Shown here in pieces: positions 21,109 through 34,629 of a stretch of DNA of 64,000 nt. The notes below the pieces were generated by a model, which saw only the letters and a program-made list of their open reading frames with translations, was not told the origin of the DNA and searched no databases. How positions within the stretch are numbered: position 1 is the first letter of the stretch; the number at the start of each line of letters is the position of its first letter. The stretch is from the NCBI GenBank assembly GCA_944739405.2, contig OX123200.2, forward strand, positions 5,038,761 through 5,102,760. Direction: 5' to 3'. The translations under genes were made by a program, and so were the position numbers. The stretch comes from Euclidia mi. Its lineage: Eukaryota; Arthropoda; Insecta; Lepidoptera; Erebidae.

Positions 21109-22208
21109 ACTCACCGAACGAAACGCAACAGTTTAGGTACTGTTAAAGTCTGCTAGTATTTTAATCGTTACCCTGATGTTATTATTCATGTGATGTTATT
21201 CGTAATGCACAAATATTTATGAGTCACAAATTTTAAGGAGGCATTGTGATCATTGTGCTTAGTGCCGAAATATCAGATACTTGAAAGAAAGCTGCGTGAT
21301 ACTTTTCTCGAAAGACAATTTAAAAGCGTACGTATTAATTTTCTATACTTATCTAAAGGTAAATGTCACTATCAAATTGTCGGATATTATGGCTAATTTG
21401 TAAAAAGTATAAAGTAGCATAAAGCTATTTCAATTAATTTTATACAGAGTAGGTAGGGTTAAAAACGGTGAAGGGCACTTTCTCCATTTCAAGTCACGCG
21501 CTGCTTGAGGTAACGAATGTATAAATTTAAAAACAAATCACATAATTATGGCCGAAGTAAATGAAACGGTCATATTACCACAGTAACTGTAGCCGTTTTG
21601 TTAGCTAGAATGTCATCACAGAAAATCACAATCCCAACAAAACCTCCATAATAATCAATTTTAAACTTTCGCTAACCATAAGAAGAAATAACGGTATCGT
21701 GTCCTCGACCAAAGACCTTATAAAGATTGCTCATGTAATCGTTGAAACACTCAGATATGTAGAGGAAGATATGCTAAACTTGTTTGGGATATAGAAGTGC
21801 ACGAAGCAATCGGAAAAGGATGTTGTTTCTATTGGAAAAGCCACGGCGAAAGTTCGCCTAGCTGATCGAACTTGTTTACTGAGCGTCGAGTCGTGGAAAT
21901 ACAATCCCTGCCCCTTATGTGACGTATTAATTAAATTAGACATAATTATTATCATGCTAATCATCACCATCTTTGTGTTGTGCCTTACAATGAAGCTTTT
22001 CGCCTTGGATCCCGGGATAGCAATAATATATGGCTTGGAACAGTATTGTATACTCAAGGGTACCACCGACACCCCGTAAAGAGTGTTAAAGTCAGCATAA
22101 CTTAGTAGCATAGCAAGACATCAGTTATTGTTCAATGATAAATAATGAATTTATCATGACCTTCAGGACTCCTGACAACGTACTCCTAAATCAGGAGTAC
22201 GTAGTCAA
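21109..22208. other. Unassigned stretch
   Basis: A minus-strand open frame at 21731-22111 (126 codons) has no motif I know and no convincing splice or start context. I do not call it a gene. Confidence 0.45.
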
Positions 22209-22220
22209 ACGTCCGGCCGT

Positions 22221-22632
22221 ACATACATACATACATACATATCGTCACGCCTTTTATCCCCGAAGGGGTAGGCAGAGGTGTATTTCTACACCCACTTTTC
22301 GCCAGAAATACTTTAGTCCCACGTAATAAGGGGCGAGCTTATTGCCGTACCGGGCACATTTTCAGACTCCGTGCTGCTACTGAGAATTTCGTGACAGAAA
22401 AACTCAGTAACACTGCCCGACCCAGGAATCGAACCCGGGACCTCCCGAGCCCACGCGCACATTTATGCCGCGAGACCAACGAGGCAGTCGTATAGGGTTT
22501 GATGTCGAGTTTTCCGTCTCTACGCAAAGATGGTATTTGCATCGTGTTATCCCTTAGTCGGCTCTTATGACACCCACGGGAAGATAAGGGGTGGTGACAC
22601 TTGTATTCTATGCCGTCAACCACACGGTAGTT
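22221..22632 (-). repeat. Full-length tRNA-derived SINE with target-site duplication
   Basis: Direct repeat acgtccggccgt flanks it at 22209-22220 and 22633-22644, extended outward by gtagt with small changes. Read on the minus strand it starts ccgtgtggttgacggc and has a tRNA-related part with tggtctcgcgg (A-box-like) and gggttcgattcc (B box). It ends in gcctaccccttcgggg and a (TATG)n tail, seen here as acatacatacat at the left. The tRNA-like part is internal, about 150 bases from the 5' end, which is unusual for a simple tRNA SINE and suggests a composite head. Confidence 0.92.
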
Positions 22633-22839
22633 ACGTCCGGCCGTCTTTGATAAATAAGTAGGTGTTCGTAATCGTTACACAATTTCTGTATATGTAGTTT
22701 ATTTATACAATTCTTTAAGAGTTCAAGGGAATCCTGCTGTCCTACAAGCAACCGGTTAACACTCTACGACCCAGTGGTTCTGTAATCCTTGTATCACTTG
22801 GTTCCAGTTTTCTCTAAGTAATTTAAATATTCAATTCAA

Positions 22840-23088
22840 CTTATGCATGCTTGCCCAGTAAGGACAGACATGTGCTATGTACGATTCTGATGTATAAGCT
22901 ATTTTCTTGCCTGAACTAGAAATAAATCTTGGATCGTGGGCAACTATTACAACATTCAACCACGGGACACAAAGCTTAGTACAGCCAGTCTCCAAACAAC
23001 AAATTGTGGAGTACAAAGTGTCTCGTGTGACAATCGAACCCACAATAGTTAGGTAACTCGGCGCAGTACTAAACGGGACTAAGCCATA
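22840..23088 (-). repeat. tRNA-like SINE fragment
   Basis: On the minus strand a B-box-like gtgggttcgattgtcac lies near 23030, followed by sequence related to the SINEs at 26310, 63338 and 63901 (the gagtattg / acaatttgttgtttgga style body). No duplication could be identified. Confidence 0.5.
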
Positions 23089-23155
23089 CGTGCATCAAAT
23101 ATTTCTTCTAATAAAAATGTATTCACTAGGTTTTTCATAAAAGGAAATATTATCT

Positions 23156-23365
23156 TATACTAATATATAAAGCTGAAGAGTTTGTTTGTTTGGTTGAACG
23201 CGCTAATCTCAGGAAGTACAGGTCCGATTTGAAAAATTCTTTCAGTGTTAGATAACCCAGTTATCGAGGAAGGTTATAGGCTATATAACATCACGCTATG
23301 AGCGACGGGAGCAGAGCAGTAGCCTTAAATAACGCGGGTGTAACCACGGGCATCCTCTAGTGTAC
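23156..23365 (-). repeat. 'ttacacccgcgttattta' repeat, inverted copy
   Basis: It is the reverse complement of the family at 1670-1880 and 15163-15367: taatatataaagctgaagag, gttgaacgcgctaatctca and taaataacgcgggtgtaa are all present. It ends at catcctctagt. Confidence 0.85.
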
Positions 23366-23721
23366 TTATAAACTTTCACGTCTATAATAGTAACAGGCGT
23401 TACCCAAGTACACATTAATTAAAGTCGATAAACAATATTAAATATTACCTAACCATATTGTTTTTTCTCATAATTATCAACGTTACTTGTAAGGTCACAC
23501 ACCTGAGGATTAACCGATAAACTTATTACGAAGCGTACACATTCGAGCAATAAGTGATTGGCTTTGGTTGTACACTCGTAACGTTGTGTGTGAGCGATAG
23601 TTTTTTAATTAAGTAGGTAGGTACTTGGCTAAAAAACTAAAGCATTAGACCGCTTTATACAAATGAAGAGAAGACCTTCGCAAAATTGACAATTTCGTAA
23701 GAAGACACAGTTTGATAAGCC
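23366..23721. other. Unassigned spacer
   Basis: No supported feature. Confidence 0.5.
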
Positions 23722-23885
23722 ATGGAATATAAGTATAACTATCCATTTGGGTTGTGGAGGTCAGCCGGCAGTCACTCTGTGGAAAACCCGATATTCTGTT
23801 ATATCTGGTTGGACTAGTAAGTGGTCTCCGGGCTCCAAGGCATACAAGTCTTAGATGCAACCGGGGTAACGCTAGTACAATGACG
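23722..23885 (+). repeat. 3' fragment of the SINE that is full length at 19427-19790
   Basis: Blocks catggaatat, gggttgtggaggtcag, ggcagtcactctgtggaaaa and ggggtaacgctagta match the 3' half of the full SINE. The tRNA head is absent. Confidence 0.75.
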
Positions 23886-25857
23886 ATGACACAGTTTGAC
23901 ATGGTGTCTCATATTGCACATAAACCATTTAGGTATCCAAGAAATAACACCAACATAAGGGCATCCTTTTCACAGCTTGACCACGTTGTTTATTATAATT
24001 ATGTTGTTGTTCTCAGTATGTAAAGGACAATGGCAGATCTCCATACATCGAAATGTCTGAAATTAAATTGAAGCGCACCGTAATAAAAAAAATATTATAA
24101 AATTCGGCGTAAGTAACAGAGTCTATAAATGACTCTATTTTCACTCGGGAAACCCGGAAAAATAAGATATCGGTGTTTTAGTTTTTAGTTAAGAATGAAC
24201 AATGTAGGTACGTTTGAATTATCTAAAGAAATTATGTCAGATTGACATCAAAACGCAGAAGTATTTGTAGCATCTAACTGTCACAGCCAAAGACAAAAGC
24301 AGAGCTGCACACTTTAAATCGATTTTATGTGAAATCGATACAACATTAAAACGATGCTGTGACGTTTTTATTTGATTTAAAAGTTGTTTTGCTTCAAAAA
24401 TTATTAGCATATTGATGTAATGTTAATTAAAGATTAAATAACTACATTTTAATCATTATGTTTTAATAATCGATACGGATAAATAGAACTCTCGTCTATT
24501 CCTGTCACACCATTGTCTATGGCAACAATCAAATAATAAAGTAGTTACCTAGTTCGTAATCAATTGGAATGCTTTTTATCATCATAAAATACTCCAGCTT
24601 TAACGAGACAAAGTGAAAATATTAAAAATCGTAGAAAAAAAAAAAACAATTTGTTTTGTTCATATGAAGTTTAAGGTCGCCACAATAAACCCAGACCGAA
24701 TTCTGCCATTGTTCTTTTGGTCGTAAGACAGCTCTAAAGGGTATGCTAAGTGCTATAACCGTATGTGGTTTTGTCGCATTAACACAGTTCCGGAATCGGC
24801 GTGTGTTCGCACATTGTCCCCGAGATCATATTAATTTTCGGCTCCATGCTAATAGCATGAAGCCAATTTTAGAATCACTTCACAAACATGGCGCTTGAAG
24901 ACAGTGTAGCCAACGCACAGACAGAGCCCGCATCTAATCTTTATACCTAATATGATGGTATTTTAATCATTTTTATGAGTACCGACTAATCAATTAAATG
25001 GGCCCTGTCTGACACACATAAATTCGTATTAAACGGTAGGGAGATTAACAGTCAGTACAGTTTGTCATAGTTACGTTTAGATGTATGTTTGTTACACCAA
25101 AAATAGCTTTTAAGGAAATTCTATGACATGTGGAATGTGGATAGTATAACAAGTTGGAGAGGCCCAGCAGTGGACTAGAGTGGGCAGATAGTGATGAAAG
25201 TAATTTTCTTGCTTCATGTCTGCACGACTAGTCGCTCATTGAAATGAACTTTGATACGAAAATTGATTGTTTCGAAATTATAGAAGAAAGTCGCGCGCCT
25301 ACAGACCTGACAGCCTTTAGAGGAAACCAGTGCCTTAAAACAAACTCATTAATGGACGAAAACTAGCTCCAAATTATGTGAAGTAAATATCCAGTAGCAG
25401 TTACCAACTGATTACAAAAGAAGACAAAGTCACCAGAAGACATCAAGACACAGTGAGCACATTCTGCGTAGATAGCAACACCAATAGTTGAAAAATGTTC
25501 AGGTACTTTGAGATAACTTATAAATTCAAGACAAAGACAAATATCACCTCAGTCTGCCGTGAACACGAATCCTGTAAAGAATTCGAAACGTCGGCTAGTA
25601 ATAAAAATGTAGTTTCTAGATCTTTCGGTTTAAATGTAATAACAAATAACCAGTGAAACCAATATAACGCGATAAAATCCGTAAACTGTAGTTTAATTTC
25701 AACTGATTACAATTTAGTTTACTTTCACTAAAACCTCAAAAAAATATTTAATTAATTCCGTAATTCCGAGAACATTTATAATAAGACGATTACGTGAAAG
25801 AACGTAATGCGACGTCTGAAATGATCTGATTCTGAGTCAGATTTAAATATGAAACTA
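23886..25857. other. Gene-poor stretch with an RTE tail remnant
   Basis: A short RTE-tail-like piece (gagaggcccagcagtggact) lies at about 25160-25180. No other feature is supported. Confidence 0.5.
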
Positions 25858-25995
25858 GAGGGTGCCCACAGCATCTTTTTTAATCGTTCCCGTGAATATT
25901 TCGGGAAATGTCTTCTTGGTGTTTCCGCCAAATTTCAGCTTCTTGCGTTTTGGCTGTGGCCTGTCTGTTAGTCAGTCAGTAACGCAAGGATTGTA
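25858..25995 (+). repeat. 'gtcagtcagtaacgcaagg' dispersed repeat, copy 1
   Basis: It shares cccgtg(a/g)(a/g)tatttcggga, aaatttcagcttc and gtcagtcagtaacgcaagga with 31083-31275 (same strand) and with the reverse complement at 43205-43395. It is non-coding and diverged. Confidence 0.75.
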
Positions 25996-26309
25996 TTTAT
26001 ATCCAGATTGCCCAACTCAGATTAATTATCATGGCCGTACTTATAAGATAATTACTTATGCATATAAACGTACACAACGATGTTGTAAACCTTTGTGTTC
26101 GTCGCGTAATCTGTGCGACCACTACTGATATCACTCAGCCATAGATTAAAAAGATATTACTTTTTTCATTAGACGTAATAATACTTTGCTCGTTTTACTA
26201 CTTATACATTTTTATTTTTTATTGTCAATGACATGACTAGGATCATTTTCTTTTAGTCCCTGTGATGAGTCATTTCAAGAGTAAACTGACTGTTTTTAGA
26301 ATGCATGTA

Positions 26310-26405
26310 TAGCCTAGTGATCTGTCGGTTCGCCGTTTAGCACTGCTCTGGATGTTGTGGGTTCGATCTTCACACAAGAACATTTATTGTGAGCCACAAA
26401 TGTTG
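26310..26405 (+). repeat. tRNA-like SINE head fragment
   Basis: It has an A-box-like tagcctagtgatc and B box tgtgggttcgatctt, then tgagccacaaatgttgtttt. It resembles the SINEs at 63338 and 63901. The secondary structure is not that of a functional tRNA. Confidence 0.55.
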
Positions 26406-27594
26406 TTTTGAGTTGAAATGGAATTATTATTCGGGGGATATCTATCGACGAACAGACAAATATTGCGAATGTTTTAATATTTGGTAAAGAAACTGATAAG
26501 GACTTGCAGCAATGATACGCACTTTAAGCTTATTTCCTAAAACTTGGGCATATGTGGTTTACAGTATCTTCCTTAGTCAATTTATTTTCTTGTTTTCAAT
26601 ATTTCTGTAATATATATTAAAGATATGTGTTTGTGTTTCAAAATTAAGTAAGTATTTACTTTCATTGAAGAACGCTTAAAGTTCGAAATATCAAGCTTCA
26701 GCGTTAAGACGAAAAGCAGTAATAATGCATAAATATTACGCAAATCTAGATGTGTCTCTAAAGAAGAACGATTATATACATATAAGACGGGTTATGTATA
26801 AAACAGCTCAAGTGCAAGTAGGACTAGCTCATTTATGTTTCTTTACTAGGTATATTGTCATATTAAGAAACAAGTGTACCTAGCAAAGTTCACATAACTT
26901 GCTGAGAGACGGCGAGATGGATAGCAGAGAGAATGCCCATAAAAGATCCATTGGTATCCAAAGATCAATTGATATTCGAGAGCAAAAGAAAAACAAATAA
27001 ATAAAACCTTCAGAATTTTTTAGTGGAAATATACACTAATGTGTTTATTTTCCACTACACACTTCGTCGCGTCTGTAGAAAAAACGTAAAAATATTCGTC
27101 ATGGTCATAATTTGAATGAAAAAAGAAAATTAGCTCGTCACGTAGCGTAAGTGTTAACTAATAAATGGGCGGTGTTATTGAGAGATTTTATTTAAAAAAA
27201 ACAAGGTTAAATGTAGCAAAGGTTTGCCTCTACAAAAAGCAAACCATCCCTGACTTTCAAGTCAAAGATTTGCTTTTTTACATAGGAGAAAGAGAAATGA
27301 CCTCTAAAAGCCTGCTGTGCGAAACAGTGGTCCTGGTATTAAATCAAACAGTTCAATGAACAAGTGAGCACTCTTGAAAGAGACGGTAAATAAACGCAAA
27401 GACATCGAGAACAACATCGCAAAGGTATCTTCTGATCGACCCGCAGCAATAAAATACAAAATCTCAAATTTCCGATCATGGACGATTTAAAACGACAACA
27501 AGTCATTGATTACCAGGAGTTTTCAATAGAAAGATCAAGGTCGACTCATGCAACATTTCGAAACCAGTCGCATTCATATTTACTAGATCACAAG
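26406..27594. other. Unassigned stretch
   Basis: No gene or repeat recognised; short open frames only. Confidence 0.45.
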
Positions 27595-27840
27595 TTTCTT
27601 TAGTCCGTGTGGTGACGGATTTAGAATACGGAATGTCACCACCTATATCATCCCATGGGTATCGTAAGAGCCGAAAGAGAGAGCATAATAATATTATGCA
27701 GAGAACAGCACTGTAAGAGAAGGAAAACTTGATACAAACCCTATACCAACCCGTTTGGCCATCGTGGTATAGTAGGCCAATTCCTCTTTTCAAAGGAGAG
27801 GCCTAGTCCAGCAGTGGACTGTTAAAGGCTGATGATGACG
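27595..27840. repeat. Retroposon-like segment ending in an RTE tail
   Basis: The right end, aaaggagaggcctagtccag followed by cagtggactgtta and ggctgatgatgac, is an RTE-type 3' tail. The part from about 27640 (cccatgggtatcgtaagagc) resembles the 'cccacgggaagat...ggctctta' segment found in the SINEs at 22221 and 34630. It is degenerate and non-coding. Confidence 0.5.
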
Positions 27841-30800
27841 TTTCTTTATAAATACAATGCTTTCAGATTATTTTAGTTCAAAGTAAACAGCCAGTTCCAC
27901 AATTTGGTCAAACCATACAGTTTATACAGCATTATGCAGTTTGCCTATGTTTGTATGCATGAGTAAGCATTACAATGGACAGGTATACGCAGAGTTCATA
28001 GTGACACATGACATCATATGACCAGTACTATTGCTGGTCTGTTCTGATTCCACTTTGTAACGTAATAACGACAATTTATAAATTACGTCTTGTCATATGG
28101 AAAAAGAAACGATGATTCATCTTAAATAATTGGTGAGTCTTTTGGTGATGGGATGAAAAAATATTCCTAGTAAGTGGGCATGTGTCCACTTCCAGATAAT
28201 TTAGCTACATCTGAGAACATTCCCATGCTTGGTACATAGATGATAACCATCTTTTAAGCTATGGTATACTGCAAAACTCTGCGAGTGATTATGCACACTT
28301 AAGATACTTATCTGATTACTTATTAGTGAGGTTTAACATTTTCGTTGGGATTTGATGTCTACTTTATTTCGGCGCTTCATTCAGACATTTTTATTCCAGG
28401 TCCGGATATGAAATTACATCAACCCTATACCTTTATAACATAAAAATAGTCAAAAAGCAATAAATACTGTCGTGGTATTCACTTATCTTAAATCTATATA
28501 CAAAAGGTAAATAAAAAACCGAACTGAAATGGAAATGATTGTGCCATCGAATAATAAATTGGCTTGCTTAATTTTTAATTTCGTTGGCATAAAATATTTT
28601 TATGCACTAGTGATTTAAATAATCGCAGCTAATTGGAGGCTACGTTTTTTATAAGATCCGATTCTGATTTTCATTAATTCTACGTAATATTTATTTATTT
28701 AATATTGAACTTATTATACCGGTTTTATAATTAAATGTAGCGATATCTAATGCTATATTTAGCATATACTATATACTACTGGAACAGGTTTTAAGATATT
28801 AGTCTTATATAACTTGCAATGTCTATCAGCTTTTGAGAACTGCACACGATAACTTGCTATCAAGAAAATTATTACCATGCATGCCTTTAAATTCCAATGC
28901 TCTTACTGTCAATGACGATACTTTTCAGTAGAACCGCCAATGTGGTGCATTGTATGACCCGCGTAGCGATCACAGATATATTGAATTAAACTTGAACAAA
29001 TTGTAGACCAAGCGAACAAAGTCAAAATCATGCAAACGATCCCGAGATTCGTTACTATCTTACTAAGGTTACTTCAGGGCAAAGTGATTAAAACGTGTCT
29101 ATATAGAATGGCGAGGAAGAATATCAATCTGTTCGATACGCCTTGCTTGTCTGCCAGAGATTGGACTCCTCCTAATGAGGGTCGTCTTCTGAAATGACGC
29201 TCACTACGCGGCAGCACTGAGGCATCAGGTCCAGAAACCTGTCAAAACTGTCAACGCCCCTATATTTTCGTACGTCTGTGTTTCGTACGCGTCTGTACAT
29301 ATCTGACGTCAGTTTCGACCTGACGCATAATAAGCGCCGTCTGGTGGTAGTTTCTTCTACCTTTCTATCAAACACCCTCATTGCGCCACAATACTCGGTC
29401 TTTCCCATATTAAGTGCCCAGTTACGCCTGCCACAAAATCCGCTTTGAACCAGGCACGTTTCAACCAATTTTAACAAGACATAAATATTCCAAATAAATA
29501 TCAAATATTAGCACCATTATATTAAATTCATGTTTATCCATCAGTCATTTGAGTCATTTCCATTGTCAACAAACTGTCAAATCTTAAAAACAAATAGAGA
29601 CAAGTCGTTCGTGCACGATTATCCTGAAGATTATTTTTATCGCCGAGATGACTTGAACAAGGACACGTAGTTTCAATAACCTGTTTATGACTGCAGACAA
29701 AATAAGACTAATTAGTCAAGAAAAAAATGTGCTTATTATTTGAGTACACTAGCAAGTAGAAACATCAATCATGCTATAGTAAACGAGTTCATTATTTGTT
29801 CGCCGTAGGTGGCAGATGAGTCAGTCTCAGTGGTGACCGTCTCCGAAAAGAAAGCTCCTTGACGTTCAAGTTCAAATATTTTAATGTTTCTACATTTTCT
29901 TTGAAAAAAATTGTCACTCTTGGTAGTCGGATTTTCATTTCAAATATCTACATACTCCTTGAAACATCCTTGACTCTAGCTATGCACGGAGCCAAATGAT
30001 GAGAAGTCCATGAAGAAAATATGGCTCACGGCGAAATAATATTACAGAGGCAATGTCAAACAAACAGCAAAATGTTACCAGGTCGACGGTCAGCTACCTT
30101 TCTCCCACTATTAGAAGCATCGATATGTTTTCTTGCTTGGTTTATGTTCCAATGGCAAAAATGTGACCCACTGTTGCCAGCTAATTAGTCGAGTATGACT
30201 GTATTGTCTAAGATTTAGTTCATAATAGCTGGCGAAGCAAGATCCGTGCGTCACAAACAATACAGTAGGTACGGTATACTAATAAATATAATGAGTATTT
30301 TTATGGATAATTACCCTAATTTGTTAGCAGTACACAAGGTTACGTAACAAACACAATTACGGTTATTTAGTAATAGTTTACTGGTTGTGAATCAACACGA
30401 AACAGTAACTAACTAGGTTATCTGCTAATGTATACGCACTTTGCAGTTTGCAGCGTTGAATACGTACCTAATAAGACTTAATTACGGTCATGCTTATAGT
30501 AGGCACACTGTAGGTCAGCAACTCAACATGCATGTCAGTGCATTTGTATACATTATGCATACTCAAATGGTTCATTATAAAAAATCATGCTTGTACAGAG
30601 GTCTTCTTCTAAGAGGGTTTTAAACAGAAATGTGTAATATATTTCTAATCATTTGCTACCACCGTAATTTGGTTTTTACCGACCAGGCAAGGCATTATAG
30701 GACTTCATGTTTTAATTGATAATTCTCTGTACAAAAAATGCTGTATTTATTCGGAAACAATGGCTAAACTTATGGTACACGATCGCACTACCGGAAATAG

Positions 30801-31082
30801 AAGAAATCGTCGAAGCATGTTATTTAAAATCCACAGATTTATGTTTCAATGGCCTTGCAAATTATATTACTTTATAACAATTGTTATGAATATCTACAAA
30901 TATAAATGTATATTATATTTTAAATTCATAGCTTATGAAAATTATAATATAGCATTTTAAACTCATAGCTTCGATGTTGTTTTTCGACTCGTATGATACA
31001 ATTGTTACAAACCTAATTTCGGCGAAAAAATTTGCAAATCTTCGGCATTATTTTAGTAGTAGGTATATTATATATGTATACT
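27841..31082. other. Long gene-poor stretch
   Basis: No coding exon could be supported. A moderately GC-rich island at about 29165-29400 contains a minus-strand open frame of 110 codons that matches nothing I recognise. It may be an unlisted repeat. Confidence 0.45.
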
Positions 31083-31275
31083 AGAGGACGCCAGCAGCTA
31101 CGCTTGCACATTTTTTTTAATTTATCTGCTTTGACCGATCCCGTGGGTATTTCGGGAAATCCCTTCTTAGTGCACCCCTACGGTCCCCAACGAACATACA
31201 TGCCAAATTTCAGCTTCCTGCGCACTATAGTTTCGGCTGTAGCGTGTCTGTCAGTCAGTCAGTAACGCAAGGATT
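31083..31275 (+). repeat. 'gtcagtcagtaacgcaagg' dispersed repeat, best copy
   Basis: It begins ctagaggacgccagcagcta, continues with gatcccgtgggtatttcggg, tgccaaatttcagcttcctg and gtctgtcagtcagtcagtaa, and ends cgcaaggattt. Compared with the copies at 25858 and 43205 it keeps the most landmarks. Confidence 0.8.
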
Positions 31276-32104
31276 TTATATATTGAGATGATAGTATTAT
31301 AACGTCGTTGGAATGGCGAAGATTGAGAAATTGAAATAACAGACACAAAGGACAGACTACGAAGGACAATTGGATACAGAAACACAATTATTTTATTCCA
31401 TACAAAAAATTGTATTACGATAGTTAGCTGTGCAACAAAAACGCAAGCTTCTGTGAAGGATTGACTACGGTCTGTATTATCAGACTGCTAATAATTATCA
31501 TCAGAGCGCTTTTTACGAGTCCAGCAGAGATTTGCCTGAGTATATGTTCTTTTTATAAGTTTGCGCATGTATTGCTAAGCAAAAAACTAAACGCCTACAT
31601 TTTAAGAATATCGTAATCTAGATTTACTTAGCTAACCAGTTATACAAATATACTAGCTGTCATGTATTATTCAAATTAATTTGCATTTAGTTTAAGATAA
31701 AGTGGCAGATTAGTACGAAATAGTCCGCTGCGACATATTCATTATAATATTTTGCATATGAATTGCAGTAATATTTTTAGATTTTTACGATACAAAGATA
31801 AAGATAATTTAAGAATCTATTTCGTCATTTTATTTTCAAGCAAGGTCAAATAAAAACGCGTTTATTATAATATTAAGGTATGAACAATAGATTAAGATGT
31901 AAGTACCTATTATTTTAACATATTATGTGCTGAAGAATATTTTTGTCATCGCGGCGAAATAATCCTGGTTGGGCAGTACTTAAGATCTTATCTAACTGAG
32001 ATATTTCAATCGGTGAACTTACGCTCCAAAACAAAAGGACACAAATAATACTGGTAGGACACACATAGGTAATGCTAAAGTTCCTAGCAATTATTCTAGT
32101 TTTA
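31276..32104. other. Unassigned AT-rich spacer
   Basis: No supported feature. Confidence 0.5.
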
Positions 32105-32340
32105 GATCCATACTGGTTGGTGCAGCGTGAATGTAAGTGACTGCTGCGGGTTAGATTCCCGCTCAAGTCAAACATTTGTGTGCGTGAACATGGATGTTTG
32201 TCTTGGTCTGGGTGTTTCTATGTATAATATGTATGTATTTACAAAATATATATGTATGTTTATCCATTATCTAGTGCCCATAGTACAGAAGTAGATGATG
32301 TTGTGTGATTGTGTGTATGTGATGGAATATTATATTATAC
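32105..32340 (+). repeat. tRNA-like SINE
   Basis: The head has tggtgcagcgtgaatg and B-box-like gcgggttagattcccgc, followed by gtcttggtctgggtgtttct, a TATG-rich middle and ttatctagtgcccatagta. No clear duplication was found. Confidence 0.55.
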
Positions 32341-33989
32341 TATGCATTTTTTGTTGCAGCCATAAGCATGCGAGTATACGGACTAAACAGGCATCGATAT
32401 GTCAAAAGTATGAAGTTACGAGAGTAAATGAGGAAAGAAACATGCATGAATAAAGTTTAAAAAGCTATCCATGACATTACGATTGTAAGCATATTTAAAG
32501 AGTTACATTTAAATTCTCAAACAAATCTGAGATGCATACTAAACATCTATAACAAATAATCTACCGGCTATTTTCAAGCAAAATATTATCACACCCATGT
32601 GCGAATGATTTAGTTGGTTATCATTTTATCAAAACGTATATAATTATCGTTGTTCACAACAAGCGCTGAAGTATTTTTCGATATCCCCATACATGATGCT
32701 ATCTTCGAAAATAATTATTTACATAAGAATTTTAAGTTTCTATTTAGCACAATTATCTATAGTTGCTTCCATTTACTCGGAACATAAACTAATTTATTTA
32801 GGATCGATCCTGGACACAGCACTTTTATTGAATTTTTCAGTTGAGAAATTCCCATTGGCAACACGGAGAAAGCAGGCGAGCTTCTCTCCATCTAAACCTA
32901 TAAATATTTAACAATCAATTTCTACGGTGATTATGTAAAAGCTGAAGACGCAATGCTGCAGCAATTTTACATTTTTATCTTACATAGTAGGTAGGTTACA
33001 GGTACCAAAAAACAAAAGGGCAATATTATTTTATTACCAACACAATTAATGCAGTAGTTAAGTATTGATAATACTGCATCTGATACTTGAAAGATTAAGA
33101 GTGAAGTAGTGTAGGCACGAGGTATACTCCTTGTGTTACACTCATCCATAAGCTACATCTGCCGTTTACAATCAAGTGAAAGAACTGATTACGCAGTTCG
33201 AGCCTCAAATCAATGGTTCCATCTTATCAATTCTGTTATCATAATATGCGTATTACAGATTGATAATTGTTATTCATTTCGCTTTATCGGTGAAGGCATT
33301 TGCGGTGGCGTAATCGAATGCCTCCCAGGTGTCATAATCAAGATGTCTGCTATACGGTGGTTGTGCAAAACAATGAGATGCAATTTACCTGGTGTTACCG
33401 GATTTCCTTTATTGATGATGATTTTAGATTGTGTGACTGGTTTCACTAATATATACAAATTCGTTATCAAGTTTAGTAGGCTAATGCATTATTTATTACC
33501 AAAGCTATTTAGTTGTGGCAAAGACAGTATACATATACACCGGCGATATCAAACAATACATTAGCAGATGTCATTTAATAACCAACCAGAGGGCAAATAC
33601 TACAATTCTGATTGTTGCCGGAAGTACGAATCTAACTAAGATATTGAACCCGTATTTAGAGTAGGAACACGTCGTAAGGACATCATAATATCGGTTTATC
33701 TTATCTTTGTTGGCTATCCAGTCGCGCTACTTCAGATTATCTAAATGAAACTGTTCATTGCGTTTATTGGGCTATTATTTTCAGAACAAAACCAGGTTTT
33801 AGCTGTTCTCCTGTTCCGATGTAGGTGTACCGCATATTGCGATGAACTGTGATAAGCAAATGAGCTACTCACAAGTTTGCACATATAATTATTGTTATGG
33901 TAACATAATATATATTAAGCGTATTTAGGAGATACCTAATGTTTGCGACGAAATATTTTGAACTTTGAGTCACTAAGGGGACGCAGAAC
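32341..33989. other. Unassigned stretch
   Basis: An open frame of 143 codons at 33133-33564 (+) is the longest here. Its translation shows no domain and no family resemblance that I can recognise, and it may be chance. Confidence 0.4.
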
Positions 33990-34085
33990 AATGTCTCTGA
34001 AAACTGAATCACCAGCATCAGCCTTGTACATAAACTCAAGCCACTGCTGGACACGGGGCTCTCCTCGGTAAGGCCATAGTCCGCC
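33990..34085 (-). repeat. Degenerate RTE tail, minus orientation
   Basis: The string ccactgctggacacggggct followed by ctcctcggtaaggccat is the reverse complement of the RTE-type 3' end (gtccagcagtgg). Confidence 0.5.
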
Positions 34086-34617
34086 AAGAAAAGTGACTAC
34101 TGTATTTTTATTTTTGGAAATTACGAGAGTATTCGTGGTTCACGCGAACAAATTCGTAGTCTTAGGCAAAATTTTGTTATTAATATGGATGTTCAAGCAG
34201 ACAAGCAATAAATCACCAGGCTTGATTCTTTTACACTTGATACAAGCGTGCATAATAAAATAATAAATAAGTCATAAGGCTGACCTACATTTGCTATCGT
34301 AACTGAAAGATTGGTCTATTTACTTTTGATATGATAGGTTAAAAAACTGGATAAAGCTAGAATATTTATACTCTTTGCACTCTTGCACGCTTTTACTCTG
34401 GCACGTTGAGTTGTATACGCTTTCATCTGGCCAACCCGTTTGATACGGTCGACTTTTGGTACACAAGTTGTTTTTAAAAGATTATCATAATATAAGTAGG
34501 TACCTTAACGAGATTTATAATCAACAAACTACCTGCACGTATCATATAGCATATTAGTGTAGCATTTTATAAAATGTGAGCATATCGATATGCACATAGA
34601 CATAATAATATGTTCTT
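34086..34617. other. Unassigned spacer
   Basis: No supported feature. Confidence 0.5.
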
Positions 34618-34629
34618 CATAAAAAGATA

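Noticed and set aside
21731..22111. 126-codon minus-strand open frame
   Set aside because: No recognisable motif, and the surroundings are repeats. Not supported as a gene without transcript data.
33133..33564. 143-codon plus-strand open frame
   Set aside because: No domain, no codon or motif pattern of a known family, no splice or start context; plausible by chance at this base composition.
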